This document shows positions 26,147-34,636 of a stretch of 64,000 nt of DNA, in pieces; position 1 is the stretch's first letter; every line of letters starts with the position of its first letter. Location of the stretch: the NCBI GenBank assembly GCA_964605775.1, contig CAZSDU010000013.1:10064-74063 (forward strand), given 5' to 3'. Under the pieces are notes generated by a model. The model was not told where the DNA came from and made no database searches. It saw only the letters and a list, made by a program, of their open reading frames with translations. The stretch is from CAZSDU01 sp964605775 (lineage in GTDB: Bacteria; Bacteroidota; Bacteroidia; Bacteroidales; FEN-979). The position numbers were made by a program, and so were the translations under genes.

Positions 26147-27538
26147 ATGAGTAAAAAACAAAGAACAATCAAAAACCCGGTCAGTATTTCCGGTGTTGGA
26201 TTACACAGTGGCAATGATGTAGTACTTACTTTTAAACCTGCACCCGAAAACTACGGCTATAAATTCCGTAGAACTGATCTGAACGAAAATGTCCTCGTGG
26301 ATGCCGACGTTGACAACGTGGTGGATACATCTCGCGGGACAAGCATAGAGCAGGATGGCGTTCGCATTGACACGGTAGAACATGTGCTGGCTTCTTTATC
26401 GGGACTGGAAATTGACAATGTCCTGGTCGAACTGACCCAATCGGAAACACCCATCCTCGATGGCAGCGCCAGATTTTATGTGGAGGCACTTCTTTCGGCA
26501 GGGATAGTAGAACAGAAGGCCTTGCGGAAATACTTTGAGCTGACGTCCAACGTCGTCTTTACCAACCCTGAAAAAAAGGTAGAGATGATCGCTATCCCGG
26601 CCGAAGAATTCCATGTTTCCGTCATGATCGATTATGAATCCAGGGTGTTGCAATCTCAAAATGCCCGTCTCGAGCACATTCATCAATTCAGGGATGAAAT
26701 TGCCAAATGCCGGACTTTTGTCTTCCTCCATGAACTGGAATACCTGCTTAACAATAATCTGATCAGGGGAGGAGATCTCAGTAACGCAATCGTTTTTGTT
26801 GATCGTCCGGTGTCGCATGAGGAACTGGATCACCTGACCCACCTCTTTCATAAGCCTAAAATCAGGGTTGTCAATAAGGGGATGTTAAACAACCTTGAAC
26901 TTCAGTACTCCAACGAACCTGCCCGGCATAAATTACTTGATGTCATCGGCGATCTTGCGCTTGTGGGGATGCCATTGAAAGCAAAGATCATCGCCACCCG
27001 CCCGGGACACCAGTCCAATGTGGAATTTGCCAGGCTGATCAAGAAGCAGATGAAAAAAGAGAAACATTCGGACGGGGTTCCCCGCTTTGATCTGAATAAG
27101 ACTCCTTTATACAACATCAATCAGATCAAACAAATCTTGCCTCACCGTCCCCCCTTCCTCTTCATCGATAAAATTCTTGAAATGGGCAAGGATTATGTTG
27201 TGGGAGTCAAGAATATCACGATGAATGAATCCTTTTTTGTCGGACATTTTCCTGACGAACCCGTACTTCCCGGTGTTATCCTGATTGAAGCCATGGCCCA
27301 GAGCAGCGGTATCTTTGCCCTGAATACAGTGGACGACCCTCAGAATTACACCACCCTGTTTCTGAAAATAGAAAATGTTAAATTCCGTCATAAAGTCATC
27401 CCGGGAGATACCGTCGTTTTTTATACCCAACTTGCCAGCCCTGTCCGCCGTGGCTTGATTCACATGAAAGGGCAGTCATATGTGGGAAATAAAATCGTCA
27501 TGGAAGCAGAAATGATGGCTCAGATTCAACGTAAATAG
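26147..27538 (+). CDS. lpxC: bifunctional LpxC deacetylase - FabZ dehydratase
   Basis: This 463-residue protein fuses UDP-3-O-acyl-N-acetylglucosamine deacetylase (LpxC, ~1-310) to 3-hydroxyacyl-ACP dehydratase (FabZ, ~320-463). LpxC zinc ligands are visible in TVEHVLASLSGL and the HKLLDVIGDLAL segment, with ISGVGLHSGNDV at the N-terminus. FabZ has LPHRPPFLFIDKI and the catalytic GHFPDEPVLPGVILIEAMAQ. The fusion couples the committed step of lipid A synthesis with fatty-acid elongation and is characteristic of Bacteroidota. Nine bases separate it from lpxA. Confidence 0.97.
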   Translation: MSKKQRTIKNPVSISGVGLHSGNDVVLTFKPAPENYGYKFRRTDLNENVLVDADVDNVVDTSRGTSIEQDGVRIDTVEHVLASLSGLEIDNVLVELTQSETPILDGSARFYVEALLSAGIVEQKALRKYFELTSNVVFTNPEKKVEMIAIPAEEFHVSVMIDYESRVLQSQNARLEHIHQFRDEIAKCRTFVFLHELEYLLNNNLIRGGDLSNAIVFVDRPVSHEELDHLTHLFHKPKIRVVNKGMLNNLELQYSNEPARHKLLDVIGDLALVGMPLKAKIIATRPGHQSNVEFARLIKKQMKKEKHSDGVPRFDLNKTPLYNINQIKQILPHRPPFLFIDKILEMGKDYVVGVKNITMNESFFVGHFPDEPVLPGVILIEAMAQSSGIFALNTVDDPQNYTTLFLKIENVKFRHKVIPGDTVVFYTQLASPVRRGLIHMKGQSYVGNKIVMEAEMMAQIQRK

Positions 27539-27547
27539 TCCTGATTT

Positions 27548-28339
27548 ATGAACCAACCCTTAGCCTACGTCAATCCCCAGGCAAAAGTTGCCAATAATGT
27601 CGTCATTGAACCCTTTGTCTCCATCGATAAAAATGTGATCATTGAGGAAGGCACCTGGATTGGATCCAATGTCACGATCATGGAGGGTGCAAGGATAGGA
27701 AAAAATTGCAAAATCTTCCCTGGAGCAGTGATTTCAGCCATTCCCCAGGATCTGAAATTCTCCGGAGAAGAAACCATTGTCAAAATCGGGAACAATGTTA
27801 CCATCAGGGAATTTGTCACCATCAACAGGGGAACAAAAGCAAGTTATGAAACCGTGATCGGGGATAACACCCTGATCATGGCCTATGCTCATATTGCCCA
27901 TGATTGTGTGATCGGCAACAATGTGATTCTGGCTAATTCTGTTACCCTTGCCGGTCATATCGTGGTGGATGATTTTGCCCTGATCGGAGGGATGGTAGGC
28001 GTCCATCAGTTTGTCCATGTCGGTGCTTATTCCATGATAGCGGGATTTGCCGTTGCCAGGAAAGATATTCCACCCTATACCAAAGCAGCAAGGGAACCTC
28101 TTTCATACGCGGGATTGAATTCAATCGGTATGCGCAGAAGGGGTTTTTCCGCCGAAAAGATCAATGAAATTCAAAATATCTACCGGATGATCTATCGTAA
28201 AGGTTATAATGTATCCCAGGCCGTTGAAATCATTGAAGCTGATTTTCCCGCTACTCCTGAAAGGGATGAGATTCTCTCCTTCATTTCCAATTCCAGCCGG
28301 GGCATCATGAGGGGCTATATCTCTATCCGCGAGAAATAA
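27548..28339 (+). CDS. lpxA: acyl-ACP--UDP-N-acetylglucosamine O-acyltransferase
   Basis: This 263-residue enzyme performs the first step of lipid A synthesis. It has hexapeptide repeats forming a beta-helix (IGKNCKIFPGAVIS, FVTINRGTKAS), the catalytic His region AYAHIAHDCVIGNNV and a helical C-terminus (NSIGMRRRGFSAEKINEI). Its TAA stop shares its last base with the ATG of the ABC ATPase (TAATG). Confidence 0.97.
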   Translation: MNQPLAYVNPQAKVANNVVIEPFVSIDKNVIIEEGTWIGSNVTIMEGARIGKNCKIFPGAVISAIPQDLKFSGEETIVKIGNNVTIREFVTINRGTKASYETVIGDNTLIMAYAHIAHDCVIGNNVILANSVTLAGHIVVDDFALIGGMVGVHQFVHVGAYSMIAGFAVARKDIPPYTKAAREPLSYAGLNSIGMRRRGFSAEKINEIQNIYRMIYRKGYNVSQAVEIIEADFPATPERDEILSFISNSSRGIMRGYISIREK

Positions 28340-28962
28340 TGCGGATACATCTCGACAGCATCGGGAAAAAGTTTAACTCCGAATGGGTTTTCCGGAATGT
28401 CGGTTTTTCATTCGAACCTTCTTCATCAACGGCTATTTTAGGCCGTAACGGTAGCGGGAAATCCACCCTGCTTCAGATCATCGCCGGCTGCCTTTCCCCC
28501 TCATCAGGAAATATCACCTATACCTTAAAGGGAAAAAACATCCCCCCGGAAGAAATCTTTCGTCACCTTGCCATGCTCTCCCCCGGCCAGGACCTTATCG
28601 AAGAATTCACCCTGAAAGAATTGCTGTCCTTTCATTTCTCTTTAAAAAAAATTCTTCCGGCCTACTCGACAAAAAAAGCTTTCGATCTGATTGGATCTAC
28701 AACCCTCAGCTCCAGGCCGATCCGTCAGTTCTCCTCGGGCATGAAACAAAGGGTCAAACTTATCCTGACCCTGCTGAGCGACGTTCCTCTGCTTCTGCTC
28801 GACGAACCCGCTACGAACCTGGATGTTCAGGGTATAGAATGGTACCTGCAGCTCATCGATGAAATCCGTTATGACCGGACCCTGATCATCTGTTCAAACC
28901 AGCATCAGAAGGAATCAGCATTTACTAGCCAGGGATTGCAACTCGATGATTATAAAGGTTGA
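28339..28962 (+). CDS. ABC transporter ATP-binding protein, partner unknown
   Basis: This 207-residue nucleotide-binding domain has Walker A GRNGSGKSTLLQI, the signature FSSGMKQRVKLIL and Walker B LLLLDEPATNLD. It is coupled to lpxA by a 1-base overlap, but no permease gene lies nearby, so its membrane partner must be elsewhere. Given the context it might serve envelope lipid or LPS transport; CcmA/YadG-like exporter ATPases are an alternative. Its end overlaps the convergent mqnE gene by 13 bases. Confidence 0.9.
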   Translation: MRIHLDSIGKKFNSEWVFRNVGFSFEPSSSTAILGRNGSGKSTLLQIIAGCLSPSSGNITYTLKGKNIPPEEIFRHLAMLSPGQDLIEEFTLKELLSFHFSLKKILPAYSTKKAFDLIGSTTLSSRPIRQFSSGMKQRVKLILTLLSDVPLLLLDEPATNLDVQGIEWYLQLIDEIRYDRTLIICSNQHQKESAFTSQGLQLDDYKG

Positions 28963-30062
28963 TAGAACGCATCTCGTTCCACAGGGATCCGCTCTGCTTC
29001 GAGAATCAGGTTTCTCATCCCGCTAACCGTCATCTGCGGGTTTTGTTCTCCGGCTCCGGCCAAAGCATATATTTTCGTGGAATCCTGTATCGTTCCATCC
29101 ATATCATCCACTCCAAAAGAAAGGGATAACTGGGAAAACTGCTTCCCCAGCGCCGGCCAGTAAGCCTTAAGATGGGGGAAATTATCCAGGTAAATCCTCG
29201 ACACGGCATACATCTTCATGTCTTCCACCACTGATGCTTCCCGGATGTCCGACATGGCATTATGCCCATGATGAAATTTCAAAGGAATGAAGGCATTGAA
29301 TCCACCCGTTCTGTCCTGAAGCTGACGGAGACGCTCCAGGTGATCAATACGGTCACTATATTTTTCAATATGTCCATATAAAATGGTGGCATTGGAAGCC
29401 AAACCCAGTCTGTGGGCCGTTTCATGGATTTCAAGCCAATCCGCAGAACTGGTCTTCATTCCGCAAATCTGAAGCCTGATCTCTTCCTTAAATATTTCCG
29501 CTCCACCTCCGGGAATAGAGTTCAATCCGCAGGATTTTAAATAACTCAACCCCTCGGAATAGCTCATCCCAGACTTGCTGATCATGATATCCAGTTCGAC
29601 TGCTGAATATGCCTTAAGGTGAAGATCCGGACGGATTTCTTTGATTTTTTTAAGTAAGTCCCCATAAAAAAAAAGATCCCTTTCAGGGTGAACTGCTCCG
29701 GTAATATGCAATTCCCTGGTGGTTTGATCCTCCAGCCTTACTTTTTCCAGCATTTCATCGGCCGACAGCACCCATTTCTCCCTGCTGAAATGGTGCGAAA
29801 AAGAACAGAAGCTGCAGTGATTGACACAGATATTGCTGGGTTCAATATGAAAGTTTCTGATGTAGTAGGCATGGTTTCCATGCCGTTTTTGTCGGACATA
29901 GGTGGCAAGGACACCTAAAAAACCGGGCTCAGCCTTTTCAAAAAGCCAGCTTCCCTCTTCCGGACTGATTCGCTGATTGTCAAGCACCTTACCGGCAATC
30001 CGTGAAGCCTGATTATCCCGGGAATAAGTCAGCAGATCAGATACCAGGCCGGATTTTTCCAT
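28950..30062 (-). CDS. mqnE: aminofutalosine synthase (radical SAM)
   Basis: This 370-residue radical SAM enzyme carries the CX3CX2C cluster motif (Cys79, Cys83, Cys86 in CVNHCSFC). It has the MqnE-type segments HITGAVHPE, LHLKAYSAVELD and IPGGGAEIF, and FIPLKFHHGH. MqnE makes aminofutalosine in the futalosine route to menaquinone. MqnC is the close paralogue; the PGGGAEIF/AYSAVE pattern favours MqnE. It starts three bases after the stop of the endopeptidase gene, so it seems co-transcribed with secreted proteases. mqnB and mqnD lie 6-9 kb away. Confidence 0.88.
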   Translation of the reverse strand: MEKSGLVSDLLTYSRDNQASRIAGKVLDNQRISPEEGSWLFEKAEPGFLGVLATYVRQKRHGNHAYYIRNFHIEPSNICVNHCSFCSFSHHFSREKWVLSADEMLEKVRLEDQTTRELHITGAVHPERDLFFYGDLLKKIKEIRPDLHLKAYSAVELDIMISKSGMSYSEGLSYLKSCGLNSIPGGGAEIFKEEIRLQICGMKTSSADWLEIHETAHRLGLASNATILYGHIEKYSDRIDHLERLRQLQDRTGGFNAFIPLKFHHGHNAMSDIREASVVEDMKMYAVSRIYLDNFPHLKAYWPALGKQFSQLSLSFGVDDMDGTIQDSTKIYALAGAGEQNPQMTVSGMRNLILEAERIPVERDAFYQPL

Positions 30063-30065
30063 GGA

Positions 30066-31745
30066 TTACAGTTTCATGATTTTCAGAACAAAACGATCCG
30101 ATTGATCCTGAACCTTTAGAAAATACATTCCCCGGCTCAGTCCCTGCAGCTTTATATCGAGCTTCTCCTCCTGCAGATTAACTGTTTCCTGAGCATATAA
30201 ACAGTTCCCTATGAGGTCGTAAACACCTATGGTAACGGCTCCCTTTCTGTCAGAAAAGGAAAGATGGAGATGATCGCTGAAAGGGTTGGGGAATACTACC
30301 GGAGGAATTCCTGGCTGGTGTTCGCCAACAGCCATGGTTTGTCCTTCAAGGATCATGGTTCCCGTGTTGTCAGGATCCAGCCAGACTTTAAGTACACTGG
30401 CCGAATCTGTTCCGTTCTGATCCCAGGAATAGGAGAATTTCCCATAGTAATCCGGAAGGTTTTCATAATTGAGGCCACACCTTGAATCTCCGCCCGTAAG
30501 GCTTCCAACGATATGCCCGCTGTGATCGAAAATGGGTGAACCGGAAGATCCGCCTTCGGTCACCCCGTGACCGTTTTCCGTCTGTGCCCAGAAAACTTTC
30601 CAATGCGAAAGATAAGGATTCCCATTCCAGTTGGATGTGATCAGGGGGGTGGTATAGGTTGAAATTTTCTGAATGTCCCCTTCCGGATGATGAATTCCGA
30701 CTCCGTCCGGGCTGGGTTCGGCGACCCTGCTCCAGCCGTTGTAGTAGACGTCAAATGTATCCGGTACATGGTCCTTGAGCAAAACCAGGAAAAAATCGGA
30801 ACCGCTTGCGCCCTCATTGCCTCCATGAGCAATGAGACGGGCACCTGTCATGGTTCGGGAGGAAGGTTCCAAAACCGGATTCTCGCATGCCGGGGAAAGA
30901 TAATTAAAATAGAAAATCCAACGCCCAAGGTCAGTGGCTGAGGAACCATTGCCGCAATGATCGGCAGTTAGAAAATAAGGTTTACGGTCGTTACGTACAT
31001 TATTGACCAGGGATCCGGAGCACCAGTAGGAATAGCCGCCCTTTTTTACGCTGAGCCTGGCCACACCCTTTTTCTGTTGCTGCCAGGGGTTGCCTTCACT
31101 GCAGTGAATATTGACCTGACAGGCTCCCGACCCGCCGAAATCACGGCTATTCTTTAGTTGTTCCTGAACTCCCCTGTAGGCATAAGCTATTTCCGAAATG
31201 TGAATGTCCGGAAATGGAAAGTTCCCCGGAGGAGCATTATATTCCAGGATAATACGGTCTCCGGGTATTAGAGCCGTCGCGAAACTGCCGTCAGGATTAT
31301 TGTTCTTCTCCGTAAAAGCGCCCAGACAACGGGTTCTCCGTGGATTGTAAACAAAGAGCTTACCGCCGGGGGGAATCTTATACCGGCTGAAATATAAGGT
31401 CAATGCTTCCGCGCCTTCAGCATGAACTTCCAGCTTCCAGATGCTGCTGCCGTCCGAAGCCTTATTCCATAGACCATGGGAGCGAATATCCAGATCCACC
31501 GTCAGGTTCACCGCGTATCGGTAGGGAAGTGAATTGCGCTCATCCGCTGTCCTGATGGATGAAAGATCAGGAGGAGTAACCATAACTTGCGAACCGTCTG
31601 CATCAGAAAGGGCATGGGTGAAACCATATGGAAGTCCGCCTTCATTCAACTGGGCTTGCACAAGTCGCGGACTTCCGCCAATCATCAGGATCAGAAGAAA
31701 AATAATTTTTGGCCGGAGTAATTTCCCCCTTTTTCTTATCTGCAT
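30066..31745 (-). CDS. secreted trypsin-fold lysyl-endopeptidase-like protease with T9SS sorting domain
   Basis: This 559-residue cargo protease has a signal peptide (~1-31), a beta-rich pro-domain (~60-190) and a trypsin-like domain resembling Achromobacter lysyl endopeptidase. The triad is His263 (LTADHCGNG), Asp317 (GSDFFLVLL) and Ser401 (GGSSGSPIF). Several paired cysteines (GACQVNIHC, YWCSGSL) fit disulfides. The type A sorting domain (~480-559) begins VVFPNPFSDHL. Its ATG overlaps the stop of the C10 protease gene (TAATG) and its stop is three bases from mqnE. Confidence 0.92.
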   Translation of the reverse strand: MQIRKRGKLLRPKIIFLLILMIGGSPRLVQAQLNEGGLPYGFTHALSDADGSQVMVTPPDLSSIRTADERNSLPYRYAVNLTVDLDIRSHGLWNKASDGSSIWKLEVHAEGAEALTLYFSRYKIPPGGKLFVYNPRRTRCLGAFTEKNNNPDGSFATALIPGDRIILEYNAPPGNFPFPDIHISEIAYAYRGVQEQLKNSRDFGGSGACQVNIHCSEGNPWQQQKKGVARLSVKKGGYSYWCSGSLVNNVRNDRKPYFLTADHCGNGSSATDLGRWIFYFNYLSPACENPVLEPSSRTMTGARLIAHGGNEGASGSDFFLVLLKDHVPDTFDVYYNGWSRVAEPSPDGVGIHHPEGDIQKISTYTTPLITSNWNGNPYLSHWKVFWAQTENGHGVTEGGSSGSPIFDHSGHIVGSLTGGDSRCGLNYENLPDYYGKFSYSWDQNGTDSASVLKVWLDPDNTGTMILEGQTMAVGEHQPGIPPVVFPNPFSDHLHLSFSDRKGAVTIGVYDLIGNCLYAQETVNLQEEKLDIKLQGLSRGMYFLKVQDQSDRFVLKIMKL

Positions 31746-34537
31746 TATTTCACGATTGAAATTTTCCGGAAATAGTTGTACTTTCCTTTCTGAATCCGGA
31801 GGTTATACATTCCTCCCGGCAGATCTCCGAGTTCAAGACGCAGGGCATGCTGCACATTTGTTTCCCGGAACGACTTAACCGACTGTCCGAGGGTATTCAG
31901 CAAAACGATATTGATCTCCTCCCCGACCGGCCGAGAAAATTTCAGATAGATATAATCCGAAACCGGGTTAGGATATAGGATCAGTTCGTTCAGCGGATCT
32001 TCTTCCGACATTCCAAGCACTGAATTGATCGAGATATCATCGATCATGAAAATAAATACATCGTTGGAAACGCATTGGATCCCTATATACACATCTTGAT
32101 TCGCATAATTATTCAGGGTGTATGCTTTGCGTGTCCAACTGGCAGGGGCAGACTCTACCGTCTGGTTGATTCTTGTGAAATGAGCCGGATCGTTATCGGT
32201 AGTGGATACTCCCACATTAAACAATTCATATCCATAATTCGTATTGTACGTCTGAACCCAGAAATCGATGGTGGGGGTATTCGCCAGGCTAAGTTTTGGG
32301 GAGATCAGCCATTTATCATTGGGATTATGGGGAGGCATAGTGGCAAAAGAGCAGCCCAGCTTATTTCCAGAATGTGGAGTCATATAGGGCTCAGGAGGTG
32401 TGGTTGCAGAAGGGTTAAAGCAGATCCAGGCCATAGGTTCACCCGAGTGAAGAAAAGATATGCCATTGATTCCGTAAGTAGCTCCTCCCCCCACATCGTT
32501 GACCGTCCAGGGATCAAACGTCAGGGAAAAATCATCGGGAGATTCGAAGTCGAGGGACATGGAAGAAGGGTATCCGGTCACGGTGATATATCCTGTTTTT
32601 GTTTCCGTATTTCCGGAAGTTTCATCGCTGGCGGTCAGAGAAACATCAAAGGTGCCTGCAGTATTGTATTGAATATTGGCTGGATGCTGAAAGTTTGAAG
32701 TGGCCGGTGTGGCGCCCTGGAAAGACCATGACCAGGAGGTTGGGTTACCGGTTGAAAGATCGGTAAACTGGATGGCTTCATGAAGCCGTAACTGGGTTTT
32801 GCTTGCTGAAAAGTCGGCAACGATAGTTGAAGATCCTCCGGGTTTGACCTCCAGGTCATCGATCATCAGGATAAAGGCATCGTTTGAAACGCACTGGATC
32901 CCGATATACACATTCTGATTGTTGTAAGCGGCAAGGCTGAAAGTCTTCTTGGTCCAGGTGATTGGGGCATCAAGGGGCTGTGCTCCAGAGATGACGGTAA
33001 AACTGGATGGATTCAAATCTGTCGTGGAAACGGCCACCTTATATTTTTCCAGACCATATTGGTCGGTATAGGACTTAACCCAGAAGCTGAATTCACCATT
33101 GGTACTCAGTTGAACCCTGGGGGAGATGAACCAGTCGTTGTTGGGGGCTGGATTGGCAGCAAAGCAGGCGCCGAATTTCTGACCCCCATGGGGTTGAATT
33201 CCCTGATCGGTCATGGCCGGGGTGGTCTGGGAGGGGTTGAAGCAGATAAAGGCCATGGGTTCTGTTTGGTGGAGGAAAGTATGATCCTGAATCCCGTACG
33301 TATTCTGACCATCCACATCCACTGGTGTCCAGTTATTGAAAGTGAGGGAAAAATCCACCACGTTTTCAAAATCCATGGTATAATCCACAGGGGTAGGATT
33401 ATTGGGAAAGAGGTTAAAAATCGCACCCTGGGTATCGGTGAAATGATATCCGCCAGGATTCAGGTTGTTGAGGTAAAAATATCCATTGTTGCTGCCACTC
33501 CATCCCCAGTTGAAATGGAAATAATCGCTTCCCTGGTAGCCATCGCAGTTAAAAAAGTGGCCGTTGGTGCCATTGTCATTGCCAAAATAGAACAAGGGAC
33601 GCCCGGCATCGAGTTCAGTTCTGACAGCAGCCGTCCAGGCATTGGCCGTATAGTCGGACCTCCATTTCCAATTGGCAGTTGCGGAATAATCGAAATAATT
33701 GATGAAAGCGACATCAATCACCAGGGCATTGGAACTGGAACCATCAGGACCGTAATTCATATCCTGGGCAACCCCGCAATGATACATCAGGGTGGCAACG
33801 GCATCATTGTTTGCCGTGAGGGAATTCGGCATCGCTGACCAGTTATAGGTAGTGGCTCCAAAATTGGCGGAAAGGTTACCATAGACCGGATGGATATAGG
33901 AATGCTGTCCGGTTCCATGAGCAGGAGCATGGTAATATTTCATGATCTGAGCCATGGCTGTGGCGCCGCATCCCGTCAGGGCATGAAAACAGTAATTCGT
34001 TGCTGAATTGTCGGGAGGGCATTGATTGTTGTAAAAGCAGCCCTGATCCCACATGGCTGTAATCATAGGGCTCACCTCAGGGATATTTTGCAGGGGGATA
34101 AATGGATCCCGCGTATATTGCTGCCACTGTTCCATGGCTTCCGGCCGTCCATCCGTAGAGTTCTCCAATAACCACAGCATTTGTTTTTCCAACCCGGAAA
34201 GAAAAAATTGTTCAGCAGGAGGCGGGTTATTCAGTTCATAACCGCCGGAAAGGCCGTAGGCCAGAACCGGCGGGATACGGTCGTCGGCTGAAATGATAAC
34301 CCATCCCGAAAGATCCACCGTATTGAAAATATAGTACAGGCAATGCTGATCCGCTGATCTGGAAGTCAGTAAAACAAGGTTAATCCCCGGTTTGTCATTC
34401 TGCATGACGCCAAGGCGTTCGGTCAGGAGGTTTCTGGCCACCGTCATAGCCTGTTGCTGGCTGACTTCTTTAGCCAAACTTAGACTGGAGATCCCCATCA
34501 GGATGAGGCACAGGTAAAAGTGTAAATGTCTTTTCAT
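31745..34537 (-). CDS. secreted C10 cysteine protease with repeated MAM-like domains, PKD and T9SS sorting domain
   Basis: This 930-residue protease has a signal peptide (~1-23), a Spi-like propeptide (~24-130) and a C10 domain with Cys190 in LTGCGATAMAQIM and His327 in NGHFFNCDGY. Two near-duplicate choice-of-anchor J/cleaved-adhesin domains follow (both contain MDFE/LDFE, DDFSLTF/VDFSLTF, NVYIGIQCVSND and MIDDLEV/MIDDISI) around one PKD domain (FTDLSTGNPTSWSWSF). The T9SS type A domain closes it (LILYPNPVSDYIYLKF). The ATG at 34537 precedes the signal peptide. It heads a run with the lysyl-endopeptidase-like gene and mqnE. Confidence 0.92.
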   Translation of the reverse strand: MKRHLHFYLCLILMGISSLSLAKEVSQQQAMTVARNLLTERLGVMQNDKPGINLVLLTSRSADQHCLYYIFNTVDLSGWVIISADDRIPPVLAYGLSGGYELNNPPPAEQFFLSGLEKQMLWLLENSTDGRPEAMEQWQQYTRDPFIPLQNIPEVSPMITAMWDQGCFYNNQCPPDNSATNYCFHALTGCGATAMAQIMKYYHAPAHGTGQHSYIHPVYGNLSANFGATTYNWSAMPNSLTANNDAVATLMYHCGVAQDMNYGPDGSSSNALVIDVAFINYFDYSATANWKWRSDYTANAWTAAVRTELDAGRPLFYFGNDNGTNGHFFNCDGYQGSDYFHFNWGWSGSNNGYFYLNNLNPGGYHFTDTQGAIFNLFPNNPTPVDYTMDFENVVDFSLTFNNWTPVDVDGQNTYGIQDHTFLHQTEPMAFICFNPSQTTPAMTDQGIQPHGGQKFGACFAANPAPNNDWFISPRVQLSTNGEFSFWVKSYTDQYGLEKYKVAVSTTDLNPSSFTVISGAQPLDAPITWTKKTFSLAAYNNQNVYIGIQCVSNDAFILMIDDLEVKPGGSSTIVADFSASKTQLRLHEAIQFTDLSTGNPTSWSWSFQGATPATSNFQHPANIQYNTAGTFDVSLTASDETSGNTETKTGYITVTGYPSSMSLDFESPDDFSLTFDPWTVNDVGGGATYGINGISFLHSGEPMAWICFNPSATTPPEPYMTPHSGNKLGCSFATMPPHNPNDKWLISPKLSLANTPTIDFWVQTYNTNYGYELFNVGVSTTDNDPAHFTRINQTVESAPASWTRKAYTLNNYANQDVYIGIQCVSNDVFIFMIDDISINSVLGMSEEDPLNELILYPNPVSDYIYLKFSRPVGEEINIVLLNTLGQSVKSFRETNVQHALRLELGDLPGGMYNLRIQKGKYNYFRKISIVK

Positions 34538-34558
34538 AGGACAAGGATTTTGATATAA

Positions 34559-34566
34559 CAAACATA
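34559..34566 (-). promoter_or_regulatory. -7 box TATGTTTG for the C10-protease operon
   Basis: On the minus strand TATGTTTG matches TAnnTTTG and ends 21 bases before the ATG at 34537, downstream of the MFS terminator. No clear -33 TTG, since the upstream bases form the terminator U-tract. Confidence 0.55.
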
Positions 34567-34579
34567 CGGAAATCTGAAT

Positions 34580-34617
34580 AAAAAAAAACGGCAGGGAAGA
34601 AATTCTTCCTGCCGTTT
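34580..34617 (-). terminator. intrinsic terminator of the MFS gene
   Basis: On the minus strand the stem AAACGGCAGG(G)AAGAA pairs across a short A/T loop with TTCTTCC(C)TGCCGTTT and is followed by a run of T. It begins 20 bases after the MFS stop. It insulates the C10-protease operon from the MFS gene. Confidence 0.9.
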
Positions 34618-34636
34618 ATTAAAAAGGAATTCAGGT

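Noticed and set aside
32075..33838. Open frames on the plus strand opposite the C10 protease (207 and 259 residues)
   Set aside because: They are low-complexity Gly/Ile-rich shadows of the conserved minus-strand gene; no domain and no promoter.
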